Shown here in pieces: positions 8,702-17,048 of a DNA stretch of 64,000 nucleotides. The stretch spans positions 8,447 through 72,446 of the forward strand of contig CAZUGK010000003.1 of the NCBI GenBank assembly GCA_964619815.1, in the 5' to 3' direction. The position numbers were made by a program, and so were the translations under genes. The notes beneath the pieces were generated by a model that was given only the letters and a program-made list of their open reading frames with translations, was not told the DNA's origin and ran no database searches. How positions within the stretch are numbered: position 1 is the first letter of the stretch; each line of letters begins with the position of its first letter. Source of the stretch: BRH-c25 sp964619815 (GTDB lineage Bacteria; Bacillota; Clostridia; Lutisporales; Lutisporaceae).

Positions 8702-9289
8702 CTATTCCATTAACTTATTTGCCATATTGATAATCAGCTTCCCTGCATATTCTCCTTCGATATCACCGCCGATTACAGCATTCTTCAGCCAGTATTCCGG
8801 TGAGCTGATAATGCCTTTTTCCTTCAGTATCTCCACAGCCTCTTCCAAGGTTACGGCTGTAACCCACCATTTCGGTCTCTTTCCTGAACTCAGCTCTGCG
8901 GCAGTCAGTCCATCCGTAAGCTCAAAATGCGGCTTGTCACTAATCGATTTCCAATCGCCTCCCCAAGCAAGCCCAAGCTTCTTGCCCTCAGCTCCGATAA
9001 TTTTCCACCTTACGGCATCCTCCCAAAGTATGGTTTTACCGTCGGATGTAACCGGAGCGACATCATAAGCCAATCCAAAGCCATGAGGTCCCAGAAGCTT
9101 CGAGTTAGTAATAATTTTCCCCGGTACGCTCCGGCCTTGCTTGTAAAGATATGTTTGATAATCCTGATCTCTGAGTGTAGATGTGATAATGATTATTATT
9201 CCATGATTTCTGCATGCTTCCATATGCTTTCTACAAAGTATTTGCAGTCTGGGGTGCAGATCCTCTATTTTCCTGCTATTTATCATCAT
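8702..9289 (-). CDS. M15-family peptidase, tail-module endolysin
   Basis: Cell-wall peptidase of the M15 (VanY/CwlK) type that would cut the peptide stems of peptidoglycan to release particles from the producing cell. The zinc-site motifs are GPHGFGLAYDV (His and Asp ligands) and DKPHFEL (third ligand His), separated by a Trp-rich core (LGLAWGGDWKS). A C-terminal extension of about 60 residues after the catalytic domain carries a helix typical of a small wall-binding or structural add-on. The ATG at 9287-9289 is chosen, 5 bases after GAGGAGGT. No signal peptide, so it needs a holin; one is encoded immediately upstream. It is the last gene of the tail operon. The flanking 8401-8701 stretch contains only the chemoreceptor promoter region. 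Confidence 0.9.
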   Translation of the reverse strand: MMINSRKIEDLHPRLQILCRKHMEACRNHGIIIIITSTLRDQDYQTYLYKQGRSVPGKIITNSKLLGPHGFGLAYDVAPVTSDGKTILWEDAVRWKIIGAEGKKLGLAWGGDWKSISDKPHFELTDGLTAAELSSGKRPKWWVTAVTLEEAVEILKEKGIISSPEYWLKNAVIGGDIEGEYAGKLIINMANKLME

Positions 9290-9326
9290 ACTCACCTCCT
9301 CTCATTTTGACAGGTGCTCTGCCGTA

Positions 9327-9668
9327 CTATGGAGCAGTATTTTCATCATCATAGTCCAGAAGGTTGTTACCGTCCGACAACTGCATTTTCATATACTGAA
9401 CAGCTTCCTCTATAAGATTGTCCAATTCCTTCTTTGTTATAAGAAAACGTATTAGTGTCGGTAATACACTGTAAGCCCTATCAACTACCATAGCATACTT
9501 CAGGTCACCGGTGCCGGAGCCCAAAGCCTTCTCTGCCTGAATGACCAAACTAAGAATGATTTTTTTGACGGTGTCGCGTTTACCTATGCTATATAGATAA
9601 ACAAGTGAAAAAAGCACCGTCGTTATAATAAGTATATTAAGCGAGTTGTGTTTTAAGAAATCGTACAT
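9327..9668 (-). CDS. Holin, LLH-type (superfamily 6)
   Basis: 113 residues with one N-terminal membrane helix (about 9-28, LNILIITTVLFSLVYLYSIG) and a long amphipathic, charged remainder (KKIILSLVIQAEKALGSGTG) that is characteristic of the LLH phage-holin family. Holins of this type permeabilise the membrane so that the endolysin reaches the wall. The gene is between the XhlA remnant and the M15 endolysin, the standard lysis-cassette order. The AAGGAGGAAATAGC before the ATG is a good ribosome binding site. Confidence 0.85.
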   Translation of the reverse strand: MYDFLKHNSLNILIITTVLFSLVYLYSIGKRDTVKKIILSLVIQAEKALGSGTGDLKYAMVVDRAYSVLPTLIRFLITKKELDNLIEEAVQYMKMQLSDGNNLLDYDDENTAP

Positions 9669-9680
9669 GCTATTTCCTCC

Positions 9681-9905
9681 TTATTTTTTGAAAAAATAAG
9701 TGACCAAAGCTGTTACCAGCACGGCCACTATTGTTTTAACCATTTCATTCCAGCGTTTCGCGGGCTTTCGCTCGATTATATCGAGCTTTTCCGCAAGCTA
9801 CTTGATGCTTTCCTTAATCTCATTCCTCCTGCCCCATCTGCCTTTTTCCAGGTTGTTGATTTGAATGCAGTCCTTGCAGCGGTCAATCCATTATGTATCA
9901 TCCAC
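9681..9905 (-). pseudogene. XhlA-type haemolysin gene with two in-frame stops
   Basis: Read on the minus strand from 9905 the frame encodes a short coiled-coil segment and then KRWNEMVKTIVAVLVTALVT plus a YFFKK tail, the hallmark single C-terminal membrane helix of XhlA/haemolysin proteins that assist holins. The frame is interrupted by TAA at 9891-9893 and TAG at 9798-9800; both differ by one C-to-T change from glutamine codons. The start is unclear (possible GTG at 9903-9905). The protein would be about 74 residues, normal for XhlA. A separate LLH holin follows, so loss of XhlA need not abolish lysis. Confidence 0.7.
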
Positions 9906-9960
9906 TATTTTGGAAAAAATGGCACACTGTTTGAGTGTGCTGATGTGTCGCATAATAGTC

Positions 9961-10134
9961 CTACTCTTCAATTTCAACTTTCACTGGTTCGTCTGCTGGT
10001 TCATCTGTAAAAATCAAAAAATCCCCTTCTGTAATATTCTGTATCTCCTTTAGTCTCCAAGTTGGATTTTTAAGCAATTTGGCCTCAATAGTTGTATCCT
10101 CATTTTCCCTAATATAATCAAGTTTATAATCCAC
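9961..10134 (-). CDS. Small acidic tail-module protein, unrecognised
   Basis: 57 residues beginning at a GTG (10132-10134) preceded by GGGGGGTGG. It is rich in acidic residues, ending in EPADEPVKVEIEE. It lies 12 bases after the tail-fibre stop. A small protein occupies this place between fibre and lysis genes in many PBSX-like modules (XkdW/XkdX position), but I see no decisive match. Too short for a structural domain beyond a single hairpin; it might cap or chaperone the fibre. Confidence 0.6.
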   Translation of the reverse strand: MDYKLDYIRENEDTTIEAKLLKNPTWRLKEIQNITEGDFLIFTDEPADEPVKVEIEE

Positions 10135-10146
10135 CGTTCCACCCCC

Positions 10147-11400
10147 CTACAGTAATATTACCGCTGGTACCGAAGCTGCGTCTGAAATAGAAATTTTAAG
10201 GTAATCATTTTGCCAGTAATATTGACCACTAAATTGTCTACAATATAATTGTATTTTATCTCCTGGATTAACGGAAAAATCTTCAGTGTATATTATTGAT
10301 GTATCACTATTAGTGCTCCGCTCTATTCCGACTGCTACTCCGTTTTTATATATCCTGCCATAAGCTGCAGCACCATTTATGCGGTATAAATTAAAACTGA
10401 CACGTACAGTACCACCCCAGTTAACTTGTATCTCTTTTTGTTTCTGATATGTAGTATTCAAGTCCTGTGATCGAAATGCATCGTTAACTAATAATAAGTC
10501 ACCTGCTAAAACTTGCAAGGCTGATACCTTACCGTCCCCTACAACACCTCCATAATAGCCTTGTGGTATTACTTGTTCTGCTGCACCGGGTGTAATCACT
10601 GTTGCACTCCCGACTTTGTTTGGCATTGTGCCAGTAATATCGCCTGCATCCGTACTCGCTGTTTTACCAGAGAGAAGGTCGGATGCAACTGCGTTTCCGC
10701 TACCTCCTTCACCCTGTAATATAAAATTTGTCCCGTCATACCTCAAAGTATATATACCATTAAGCCGTAATTTGCCAGATGTCATTGCATTACCCTTGCT
10801 ATCAAGTATTGACTTTGCACCAAGTCCATTGACATTAAGAGTAGATGCTCCTGTATTTGCAACGTTTATTTGTACGCATACCGCGACACCTGCTGCGTAT
10901 GCAGCTAGAGCAGGGTTTAATGTAAGTGCATACATATTTGCTGATCCCGTTGTCGTGCCGTACCCTGGCTGTCTGACATAATCGGCTAAATGATTTGTCA
11001 GGTTCGTTTGTACAGCGTCCACAGTGTCCTTCCTGGCTATATCATCAGCCGCCGAAGGAGCTGCAACCTTGGCCCTGCCGTTTGCATCCCTCGCTATTAT
11101 TTTGCTTGCTGTTGCCGCCGATGTAGCACCATGTGCCGTATTATCTGCCGAATGCGACGTGACTGTCTGGTTTAATGCAGCAATTGCATCAGCATTGCCT
11201 TTGACGGTCTGCGTTGTTCTCCCTGCCCCCGCCAGGTTATCCACCTTGGCTTGTGCACCTGCCGGGGTTTCTTTGGCAGCTACTTCGGCATCTATTTTAT
11301 CCCAGTTATCATTCAACATGGTTTGTATATTGAAATAATCATTACCTTCCGTTTCCGGATCCTTCTTAAGTAAATTCAAATTAGTTGTATAATTTGGCAT
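10147..11400 (-). CDS. Tail-fibre / receptor-binding protein
   Basis: 417 residues from the ATG at 11398-11400, preceded by GGAGGTG. Layout: an N-terminal attachment segment containing NLNLLKKDPETEGNDYFNI and LNDNWDKID, typical of clostridial tail appendages; an alanine/threonine-rich repetitive shaft; a beta-rich central segment with ANTGASTLNVNGLGAKSI; and a C-terminal domain of about 110 residues (from VLAGDLLLVNDAF onward) rich in aromatic residues that probably forms the trimeric receptor-binding head. The gene follows the YmfQ baseplate gene, the normal position of a fibre. Its C-terminal half should decide which bacteria the particle binds. Confidence 0.85.
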   Translation of the reverse strand: MPNYTTNLNLLKKDPETEGNDYFNIQTMLNDNWDKIDAEVAAKETPAGAQAKVDNLAGAGRTTQTVKGNADAIAALNQTVTSHSADNTAHGATSAATASKIIARDANGRAKVAAPSAADDIARKDTVDAVQTNLTNHLADYVRQPGYGTTTGSANMYALTLNPALAAYAAGVAVCVQINVANTGASTLNVNGLGAKSILDSKGNAMTSGKLRLNGIYTLRYDGTNFILQGEGGSGNAVASDLLSGKTASTDAGDITGTMPNKVGSATVITPGAAEQVIPQGYYGGVVGDGKVSALQVLAGDLLLVNDAFRSQDLNTTYQKQKEIQVNWGGTVRVSFNLYRINGAAAYGRIYKNGVAVGIERSTNSDTSIIYTEDFSVNPGDKIQLYCRQFSGQYYWQNDYLKISISDAASVPAVILL

Positions 11401-11415
11401 TGCTTTATACACCTC

Positions 11416-11958
11416 CTATATTACCGGTTTAAACGGTGAAAAATCCGTTAAATGCTTATCTTGTAATTGGCTGATCGTAAGCTGTTGTACCTGGTTTAAC
11501 ATAAGATACAAATACTCAAACTCAAAGGGCAGGTGCGCCGGTCGAAGCTCTTCAATGGTATTCGTCAGATCTCCCATATTGGGTGGTGCTCCCAGAACAT
11601 TTGCAAATCTAATGTGTATAGCGCCATCCGGGAAAGTTACCTCAACACCTCCGTTTGTATATGCATCTGCTACCACCTTGATTAGTACAGCATCTGCTTT
11701 TCCGTTCCCTCTCAGCTTACTTTTAACTACAGAGCGCCGGTCAGCCAAAGGCTTATTGATATCAGTTGGCAGTCCCAGTTCCTTCTCATATATCACCAAT
11801 CCCCAGGTTGCCTTGTCAATATCCAGCTGAGCCTGGATATCTCCAACTGCTACAAGAATACTGTCAAATTCATCGCCCTCGGCACTCATTATCTGCTCAA
11901 ACACTTTGGATTTTCTCCAATGGGGCGGCAGGTAGCTCTGCATTTCCTCCTTACGCAA
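11416..11958 (-). CDS. Baseplate wedge protein, YmfQ/XkdU family
   Basis: 180 residues, DUF2313 (YmfQ), related to the P2 gpI-type component that links the baseplate J protein with the fibre. The family hallmarks are an early LPPHWRKSKVFEQIMSAEGDE and a middle block DINKPLADRRSVVKSKLRG. The start is a TTG at 11956-11958 directly after GGGGTGGTGACAA; it overlaps the XkdT gene by 8 bases, a sign of translational coupling. Confidence 0.9.
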   Translation of the reverse strand: MRKEEMQSYLPPHWRKSKVFEQIMSAEGDEFDSILVAVGDIQAQLDIDKATWGLVIYEKELGLPTDINKPLADRRSVVKSKLRGNGKADAVLIKVVADAYTNGGVEVTFPDGAIHIRFANVLGAPPNMGDLTNTIEELRPAHLPFEFEYLYLMLNQVQQLTISQLQDKHLTDFSPFKPVI

Positions 11959-13024
11959 TTGTCACCACCCCCAGTACCGGCACCTCATTGTTTATAAGGG
12001 ATATGTTGGCTGTACCGCCGTTAATCCTTAAATCAGTGTAATCACGGATTCCGGTAGCATCCAGGAGCCTATACCCAATCTGGGCGTAGCTTACCTCTGT
12101 TATATCCTCGCGGAAGGTAATAGATCTAAAGTATTCCCGGAGCTTTGCTTCAACATTGGCTATTATTTGCACTTCTGTGTAGGCCGGATCTTTATCCAGG
12201 GCTGTAAAAGCTACATTTACCGTCTTTCCATCTGCACTCACTACCGTACAATAAGCTCCTACAGGGGCAGCTCCTTTACCTTCTCCTGCAGCTCCGGGAT
12301 CAATATAGTTTTGTACGTTTGAGACCACTTCGGCATTCGCAGGTTCTTTGTTGGCATCAATCAAGACAACTTTTACCGTATTGCTTCCATTCCAGAGGGG
12401 TACTACCTTGGCATCACCCACTCCCGTCACTTCCTTGGCCCACATCTTATACTGCGACTTGTTTCCACTGGTCGGAGGTGTCTTGATCCTTTCATAGTAT
12501 CTCTGCAGCAGGTCTTCATCCGATTCGGTATCATAGCCTCCCTCCGTTGGCTCCGGATTGGTAACGGATGTTATTCCCGGGATAGAAACAGGCATGTATT
12601 TTATGGTATTTGCCGGTACATTTCCCTCTGCTCCTGCAGCTACAGCCTGAATACGGACCATACCGCTTCCGCTTATAGCTGCACTTTCCATTGCTCTAAA
12701 CTGAATGCCAGACTCTGTTTGGAACAGTCCCCCTTCGTTAACGCTTCCTGTCCCCTTTGCTTCAATCTGCCCGCTTGCGTAGGTTGCGGACTTCCGGGTC
12801 ATTCCGGTCCGCTGGTATATTCTTTGTGCTAATTCGTCTCCGCTAAGTGTCTCAATATCCATTTTTTCAATGGTGCTGTCAAGGGCTATATACACCTGCT
12901 CCAGCTCCAATATGGAAGGCTCAATGCAGTCGTATATCACCCCGCCTTCCCTTTTGTCATAGTTGCTGCTGACCCGGCCTAGCACTCTTTTTCTTATTTC
13001 TTCAGCTTTTTGATTCTCAAACAA
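11951..13024 (-). CDS. Baseplate J-like protein, XkdT family
   Basis: Main baseplate wedge protein (P2 gpJ / Mu gp47 relative), about 357 residues. TTG at 13022-13024 is preferred because GGAGGTGAGG lies just upstream and family members begin with a similar MFENQ start; a longer start would run further into the XkdS gene. Conserved stretches include KREGGVIYDCIEP and GYDTESDEDLLQRYYERIKT, the latter diagnostic of Baseplate_J. It overlaps XkdS and YmfQ at both ends. Presence of this protein marks a contractile tail. Confidence 0.93.
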   Translation of the reverse strand: MFENQKAEEIRKRVLGRVSSNYDKREGGVIYDCIEPSILELEQVYIALDSTIEKMDIETLSGDELAQRIYQRTGMTRKSATYASGQIEAKGTGSVNEGGLFQTESGIQFRAMESAAISGSGMVRIQAVAAGAEGNVPANTIKYMPVSIPGITSVTNPEPTEGGYDTESDEDLLQRYYERIKTPPTSGNKSQYKMWAKEVTGVGDAKVVPLWNGSNTVKVVLIDANKEPANAEVVSNVQNYIDPGAAGEGKGAAPVGAYCTVVSADGKTVNVAFTALDKDPAYTEVQIIANVEAKLREYFRSITFREDITEVSYAQIGYRLLDATGIRDYTDLRINGGTANISLINNEVPVLGVVTIA

Positions 13025-13436
13025 ATGCCTCACCTCCAAAGGATAAACCATTTTCTAAGTTAATGGTAAATGTGACCTTAAGGCTGCTTTTCAACCTTTC
13101 AAAACTGAAATTCGTCACCGACTTGATATGATCGTGAAGCTCCAAGGCTTCCCTGATAGCACGCTCCACTTCAGTGATAAAAAGCTTATAGGGCAGCTGC
13201 TTCTCTATGAGGCTTTCAAGTTCAATGCCATGGTTCTGATAAATCAGGTACTTGTACTTTTCCGTCTGAAGCGTTGAATGTACCCATTGTTTTATCACAT
13301 CTATTCCATCTATTTTTACGAACTTTCCATCACGCAGCACGAATTCTCCGGCATCGAAATCAAAAAGAAACGACTTCCTAATCTCCTGTGTTTCATTGGT
13401 TTCTGATGGATTATAAGTTAACTCCGGAAGCATCAT
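13017..13436 (-). CDS. DUF2634 (XkdS-family) baseplate protein, gp25-like
   Basis: 139 residues. The DUF2634/XkdS family has the fold of T4 gp25, the wedge component that nucleates sheath assembly at the baseplate. Visible family features are WVHSTLQTEKYKYLIYQNHG in the first half and a charged VERAIREALELHDHI helix. It overlaps its upstream neighbour by 4 bases (ATGA-type junction) and XkdT downstream. Confidence 0.9.
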   Translation of the reverse strand: MMLPELTYNPSETNETQEIRKSFLFDFDAGEFVLRDGKFVKIDGIDVIKQWVHSTLQTEKYKYLIYQNHGIELESLIEKQLPYKLFITEVERAIREALELHDHIKSVTNFSFERLKSSLKVTFTINLENGLSFGGEAFV

Positions 13437-13816
13437 ACCACCACCCTGTCCATCACAAAATACTTTTGCCCATCTGCTGAGGGAAGCAGGGCAACCCGTT
13501 CATAGAGCTTCAGTCCTTCATGATGTATGGTTATAGCCTGATTTTGAAAGCCGGTCTGAGCAGCTGAACCATCAATATTATCAGGCAGCAAGCCTGTTAT
13601 GGCTACATTAACCGTACCACTTGCCTTTATCTCTTCATCGTATTTCGTAAGCCATTTGGGAATAATCAAATCATCGATACCCAGGCTGAAATTTATCCCC
13701 TCAGGTGCTATTACAAGCGGTTCAGCACTCTTCACTGTACCTACAACAAAGGAAATTGGCGGCTTGTTATCCCGTTCTTTGAACAAAATTGCCAGCTCTG
13801 TTATCCCATCTGCCAT
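13433..13816 (-). CDS. DUF2577 (XkdR-family) baseplate protein
   Basis: 127 residues of the DUF2577 family found only in contractile-tail baseplates between the hub (XkdQ) and XkdS. Conserved parts are VGTVKSAEPLVIAPEGINF and the C-terminal DGQKYFVMDRVVV. OB-fold-like beta content is evident. Stop overlaps the XkdS start; start abuts the XkdQ stop. Confidence 0.88.
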   Translation of the reverse strand: MADGITELAILFKERDNKPPISFVVGTVKSAEPLVIAPEGINFSLGIDDLIIPKWLTKYDEEIKASGTVNVAITGLLPDNIDGSAAQTGFQNQAITIHHEGLKLYERVALLPSADGQKYFVMDRVVV

Positions 13817-14710
13817 TTACGGCACCTCCTTAAGTGTTAATGTCATAGTATGGGTCGCACCTTCATAGTTATGGGTGTCTGACGTAATTTCAAAGAGGCT
13901 TGACAAACCGGTCTTTTTTTCCTCTACCTTGACATAGGTGCCGGTTATACATTCATTGAAGCCGATACATTCGATGTCCATTTCTTTAAAAACCCTGCCA
14001 AGCTCTTTTAGCATATCCTTTGCTGTAGTTATGCCCTGACCCGGCTCCGCCTCAATAACATCTTGCAAAAGACCGTATTTCTTGATGAGCGTATCGTCTT
14101 TTATAACCGTAACTTTGCTACCTTCAATGACTCTAACGGCGTTTTTCATTTCTTCGATACTTTCTTTCACCGTCGCTTTTATAATCAGGTTTCCGTCCAG
14201 CACCCACTGCAAAACCTGTTTTCCTTTTTTCTCCCGGTATAGCTTCCCTTCCTTGAAAAAAAGGTTATATCCGGAATCCAACTCCTTTATGATTTCTGCA
14301 AGCCCCTTTTCCCGCATAAGAAGCTTTTTGATTGATTTAGTACCTTCTATGTTACCTGCCGGTATGTTGAAGCGGCTGCACAGCGTCTCTATGACCTTTT
14401 TATCTGTTGTTTTTTCAAATTTATAGTCATCCTTGCTTTTATCCAGGTAAATGAGAGGATCAAAGGCATAAGGCGTTATGGTATCCTCCGTAGTCCTGAA
14501 GGTTGTAAACACAATGCCTCGAAAAAGCTCCTTGCCCTCATCCTGCAGAACCAGCCAGTCGCCGGGAGCTATGCTGAGACTATTGACTGTTGTGATGTCA
14601 AGTCTCCTGGACAACTGGTCACTTGAACCTTGCCAGGTAACCTGGTTCGCTATCTCGGTAATATCTGTTTTTATACCGTCTCTTATATGCCAAACCGCAA
14701 GCTTGCTCAT
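13817..14710 (-). CDS. Baseplate hub protein, XkdQ/YqbQ family (gpD-like)
   Basis: 297 residues, homologous to the hub of contractile tails (P2 gpD / T4 gp27 type). Family features: an early IRDGIKTDITEIANQVTWQG segment and a C-terminal SDTHNYEGATHTMTLTLKEV. A central lysine-rich part (LYREKKGKQVLQWVLDGNLI) matches the beta-barrel of the hub. One base separates it from XkdR, so it belongs to the same tightly packed operon. Confidence 0.92.
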   Translation of the reverse strand: MSKLAVWHIRDGIKTDITEIANQVTWQGSSDQLSRRLDITTVNSLSIAPGDWLVLQDEGKELFRGIVFTTFRTTEDTITPYAFDPLIYLDKSKDDYKFEKTTDKKVIETLCSRFNIPAGNIEGTKSIKKLLMREKGLAEIIKELDSGYNLFFKEGKLYREKKGKQVLQWVLDGNLIIKATVKESIEEMKNAVRVIEGSKVTVIKDDTLIKKYGLLQDVIEAEPGQGITTAKDMLKELGRVFKEMDIECIGFNECITGTYVKVEEKKTGLSSLFEITSDTHNYEGATHTMTLTLKEVP

Positions 14711-14721
14711 ATCTTCAACCT

Positions 14722-15363
14722 CTATCCCACCAGTATCAAGTCGGATTTCAGCTTGTTCCTGGTCATGATTTCCTTATATTTGCTGCCATCCCCGTATACC
14801 TTCTTGGCTATCTTCCAGAGACAGTCCCCTGCTTTGACTATATAGATACCATTTGGTGCAATTTGATCCTTTCTGCTTTGCTTTTCATCCTTGGAAGCTG
14901 CTACTACTTTTTCCCCGACAGGTGTCGGCTTCAAAACATAGGATCTGTATTCCCTGAGCTGCAGCTCATATTTGACATCTCTGGAGCCCCCCTCTTCTCC
15001 ATAGGTCAGATTCTCGATCACCACCGGAATATTGACCGGGGTATCGGTTATGATCAGCCTTATGGCTTTCTCGAGTTCCTTCCAGCGCTTCAGAATGCTG
15101 ATGTACTCATAAGGGGTTTTGGCATCAGGGATATCAGCCATTTCTGTATCCTTCAGAAAATGGAGATACCGTCCTATCTCTGCAGGAAAATGGGATTCCA
15201 GGGTAATTTCAACGGGCTTCCCCTTACCGATCATAGTAATCTCCCCGAGTCCGATGGTTTCTACTGTGCTAATGCTGCTTCCGTCACTAACGTGGAAAAC
15301 AGGGGGATTGACGGGTAGTTGTATGCTTTCCTTTCCATCGCTGCAGTACAATAAAAACTTCAC
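14722..15363 (-). CDS. LysM-containing tail protein, XkdP family
   Basis: 213 residues: a DUF-type tail domain up to about residue 150 and a C-terminal LysM repeat (IYIVKAGDCLWKIAKKVYGD, about 163-212). In contractile tails this protein joins tube, tape measure and hub, like T4 gp53 or Mu gp43. The start overlaps the tape-measure stop by 4 bases. Confidence 0.92.
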   Translation of the reverse strand: MKFLLYCSDGKESIQLPVNPPVFHVSDGSSISTVETIGLGEITMIGKGKPVEITLESHFPAEIGRYLHFLKDTEMADIPDAKTPYEYISILKRWKELEKAIRLIITDTPVNIPVVIENLTYGEEGGSRDVKYELQLREYRSYVLKPTPVGEKVVAASKDEKQSRKDQIAPNGIYIVKAGDCLWKIAKKVYGDGSKYKEIMTRNKLKSDLILVG

Positions 15364-16856
15364 GCTTGCGCACCCCCAAACCTTACTTTCCCAGACGATC
15401 CTGAACTCGCATTAGCAAGTGCCAACCTAAGCTTTGGCATCATTTCATTCATGATTTCATTGGTTGATCTATTGACTCCGTTGATGTTTATGGTAAAAGC
15501 CTGATTGTGAACATTGGGGCTATTTACTTCGGTATTATTACCGTGCGATATTGCTTGTTTTTTTGATTGAGTAGCCACAGGTTGTCTGACAGGAAGCCTT
15601 TTATGTTGTGTATCAATGTCCTTAAATTGTTCTACTTTCTGGTTAACATCCATTTTCCTATATTCACGTGCTTTCTTAATATTTTCTATTTCTTTTCTTT
15701 CCTTCTCCAGTTTGTTATTAAGCAACACTCGTCCAGACTCCTGTCTGCGGTTTTCTCTATATGCATTTTCAGCCGTCCGAAGCCCATCCAATGTATTCAT
15801 ATGAGTTTCAACGCCCCCGGCAAATTGTGACTTAAGCTTTTGTTGTACAATGCCTTCAAAACCAATATTACCTAACTCTTCATATGATACTTGAGCTCCA
15901 AAGCTCTTTAACCCTTCCATATCTCCATTTTTAGCCGTAGCCATAGCCTCCATTGCCTCTACAAGTGTGCTACCCGGATTCGATGCAGCCATATCCTCTG
16001 CTACTCTGACAAGTTCAATTGCCTTGTTAATATCTCCACCTGCAATCTTGACAGCTGTATCTCCTACGCTGAGAACTTCAATTAGTTTAAACCCAGCCTC
16101 CTCAGAATTAGTTCGCAAGAGTTTCATATATTCATTCCGCTGTTTTTTTACTTCATCAATACCCTTGCTGGGATCGCTTTTTGTAATAGCTCGTTCCATA
16201 TAGAGATCCTGTTGCTCTGCCACTGCACCGGTCATTTCCAATTCATTCAAATCTTTCATGATATACTTTATCTCTTCACTTGCTGCCATTCCAATTAATG
16301 AAGACCCTATTTTACCCACTAACCGTATGCCGTCCTCAGCTGCTTTATCAAATAACTCATATGCAGCCTTACTTACAACGTTATTGACTACATCTCCAAC
16401 CAATTTACTCTCCGGCGATTCTCCACTAGGTGTCTTAATATCATATTTGTTTCCACCTTTTTCGGAAGACTTATATACTACTGTATTCTTTTCCACTGTA
16501 AGTTTTTCAATTGTATGCGTTTCTACCAAATGCCTCTCTTTTTTTTGCCCTTCTACAGTGCTCTTTACAATTATTGGCACACTCGCTGAGGTTTCCTTCT
16601 CTTCAATTCCCTGTAGCATCCTCGCCAACTGCTTTCTCAGCAATCCAATTTCTTTTCCTATCTCCTGTATATGTCTCAGCAATTCTATAGATTGCAGCTT
16701 TATGCTCCATTTCTTTCCGAAGGCGTCTTTCAGTACCTCTTTAGTTTCCTGAATCTCTTTTTTGATTCGCAGCTGCTCCTTCTGAATTGCCTTCAACCCG
16801 GCTGACATATTGTCCCTCATACTAACTACTGTTTTCAATTCACTCATTGCCGACAT
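15360..16856 (-). CDS. Tail tape-measure protein, short
   Basis: 498 residues dominated by alpha-helix and charged coiled coil (residues 1-100 and 340-420) around a hydrophobic central region (about 155-200), the composition of a tape-measure protein (XkdO position). Tape measures set tail length at roughly 0.15 nm per residue, so a tail of about 75 nm is predicted; this is short relative to typical myophages. It starts at ATG 16854-16856 after GGAGGTGA, 25 bases downstream of the end of the frameshifted chaperone frame. Confidence 0.82.
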   Translation of the reverse strand: MSAMSELKTVVSMRDNMSAGLKAIQKEQLRIKKEIQETKEVLKDAFGKKWSIKLQSIELLRHIQEIGKEIGLLRKQLARMLQGIEEKETSASVPIIVKSTVEGQKKERHLVETHTIEKLTVEKNTVVYKSSEKGGNKYDIKTPSGESPESKLVGDVVNNVVSKAAYELFDKAAEDGIRLVGKIGSSLIGMAASEEIKYIMKDLNELEMTGAVAEQQDLYMERAITKSDPSKGIDEVKKQRNEYMKLLRTNSEEAGFKLIEVLSVGDTAVKIAGGDINKAIELVRVAEDMAASNPGSTLVEAMEAMATAKNGDMEGLKSFGAQVSYEELGNIGFEGIVQQKLKSQFAGGVETHMNTLDGLRTAENAYRENRRQESGRVLLNNKLEKERKEIENIKKAREYRKMDVNQKVEQFKDIDTQHKRLPVRQPVATQSKKQAISHGNNTEVNSPNVHNQAFTININGVNRSTNEIMNEMMPKLRLALANASSGSSGKVRFGGAQA

Positions 16857-16880
16857 TTCATCACCTCCTACATTGGAGTA

Positions 16881-17048
16881 CTACCGGGCAGCTTCATCAA
16901 CCGCCCGGCTCTCCTCTTCCAAAGCTTTACTCATGCTTGCATAGTAGAAAAGCTTTGCTGTATAGCTTCGGCTTAATATTTGTTCCGGCGTTATTCCCTT
17001 TTGAAGATAGTAATGGAGCATATACAATTCTCCATTACTGTCGATTAG
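16881..17048 (-). CDS. Tail-assembly chaperone C-terminal extension (reached by -1 frameshift)
   Basis: A 55-codon frame beginning LIDSNGELYMLHYYLQ and ending DEAAR that lies in the -1 frame relative to the XkdN-like gene and overlaps its stop codon. It has no start of its own upstream of an internal Met at about residue 10. Such a GT-type extension is what lambda gpGT and many long-tailed phages make by programmed frameshifting; it is expected to bind tape measure and tube subunits during assembly. Confidence 0.8.
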   Translation of the reverse strand, partial: LIDSNGELYMLHYYLQKGITPEQILSRSYTAKLFYYASMSKALEEESRAVDEAAR

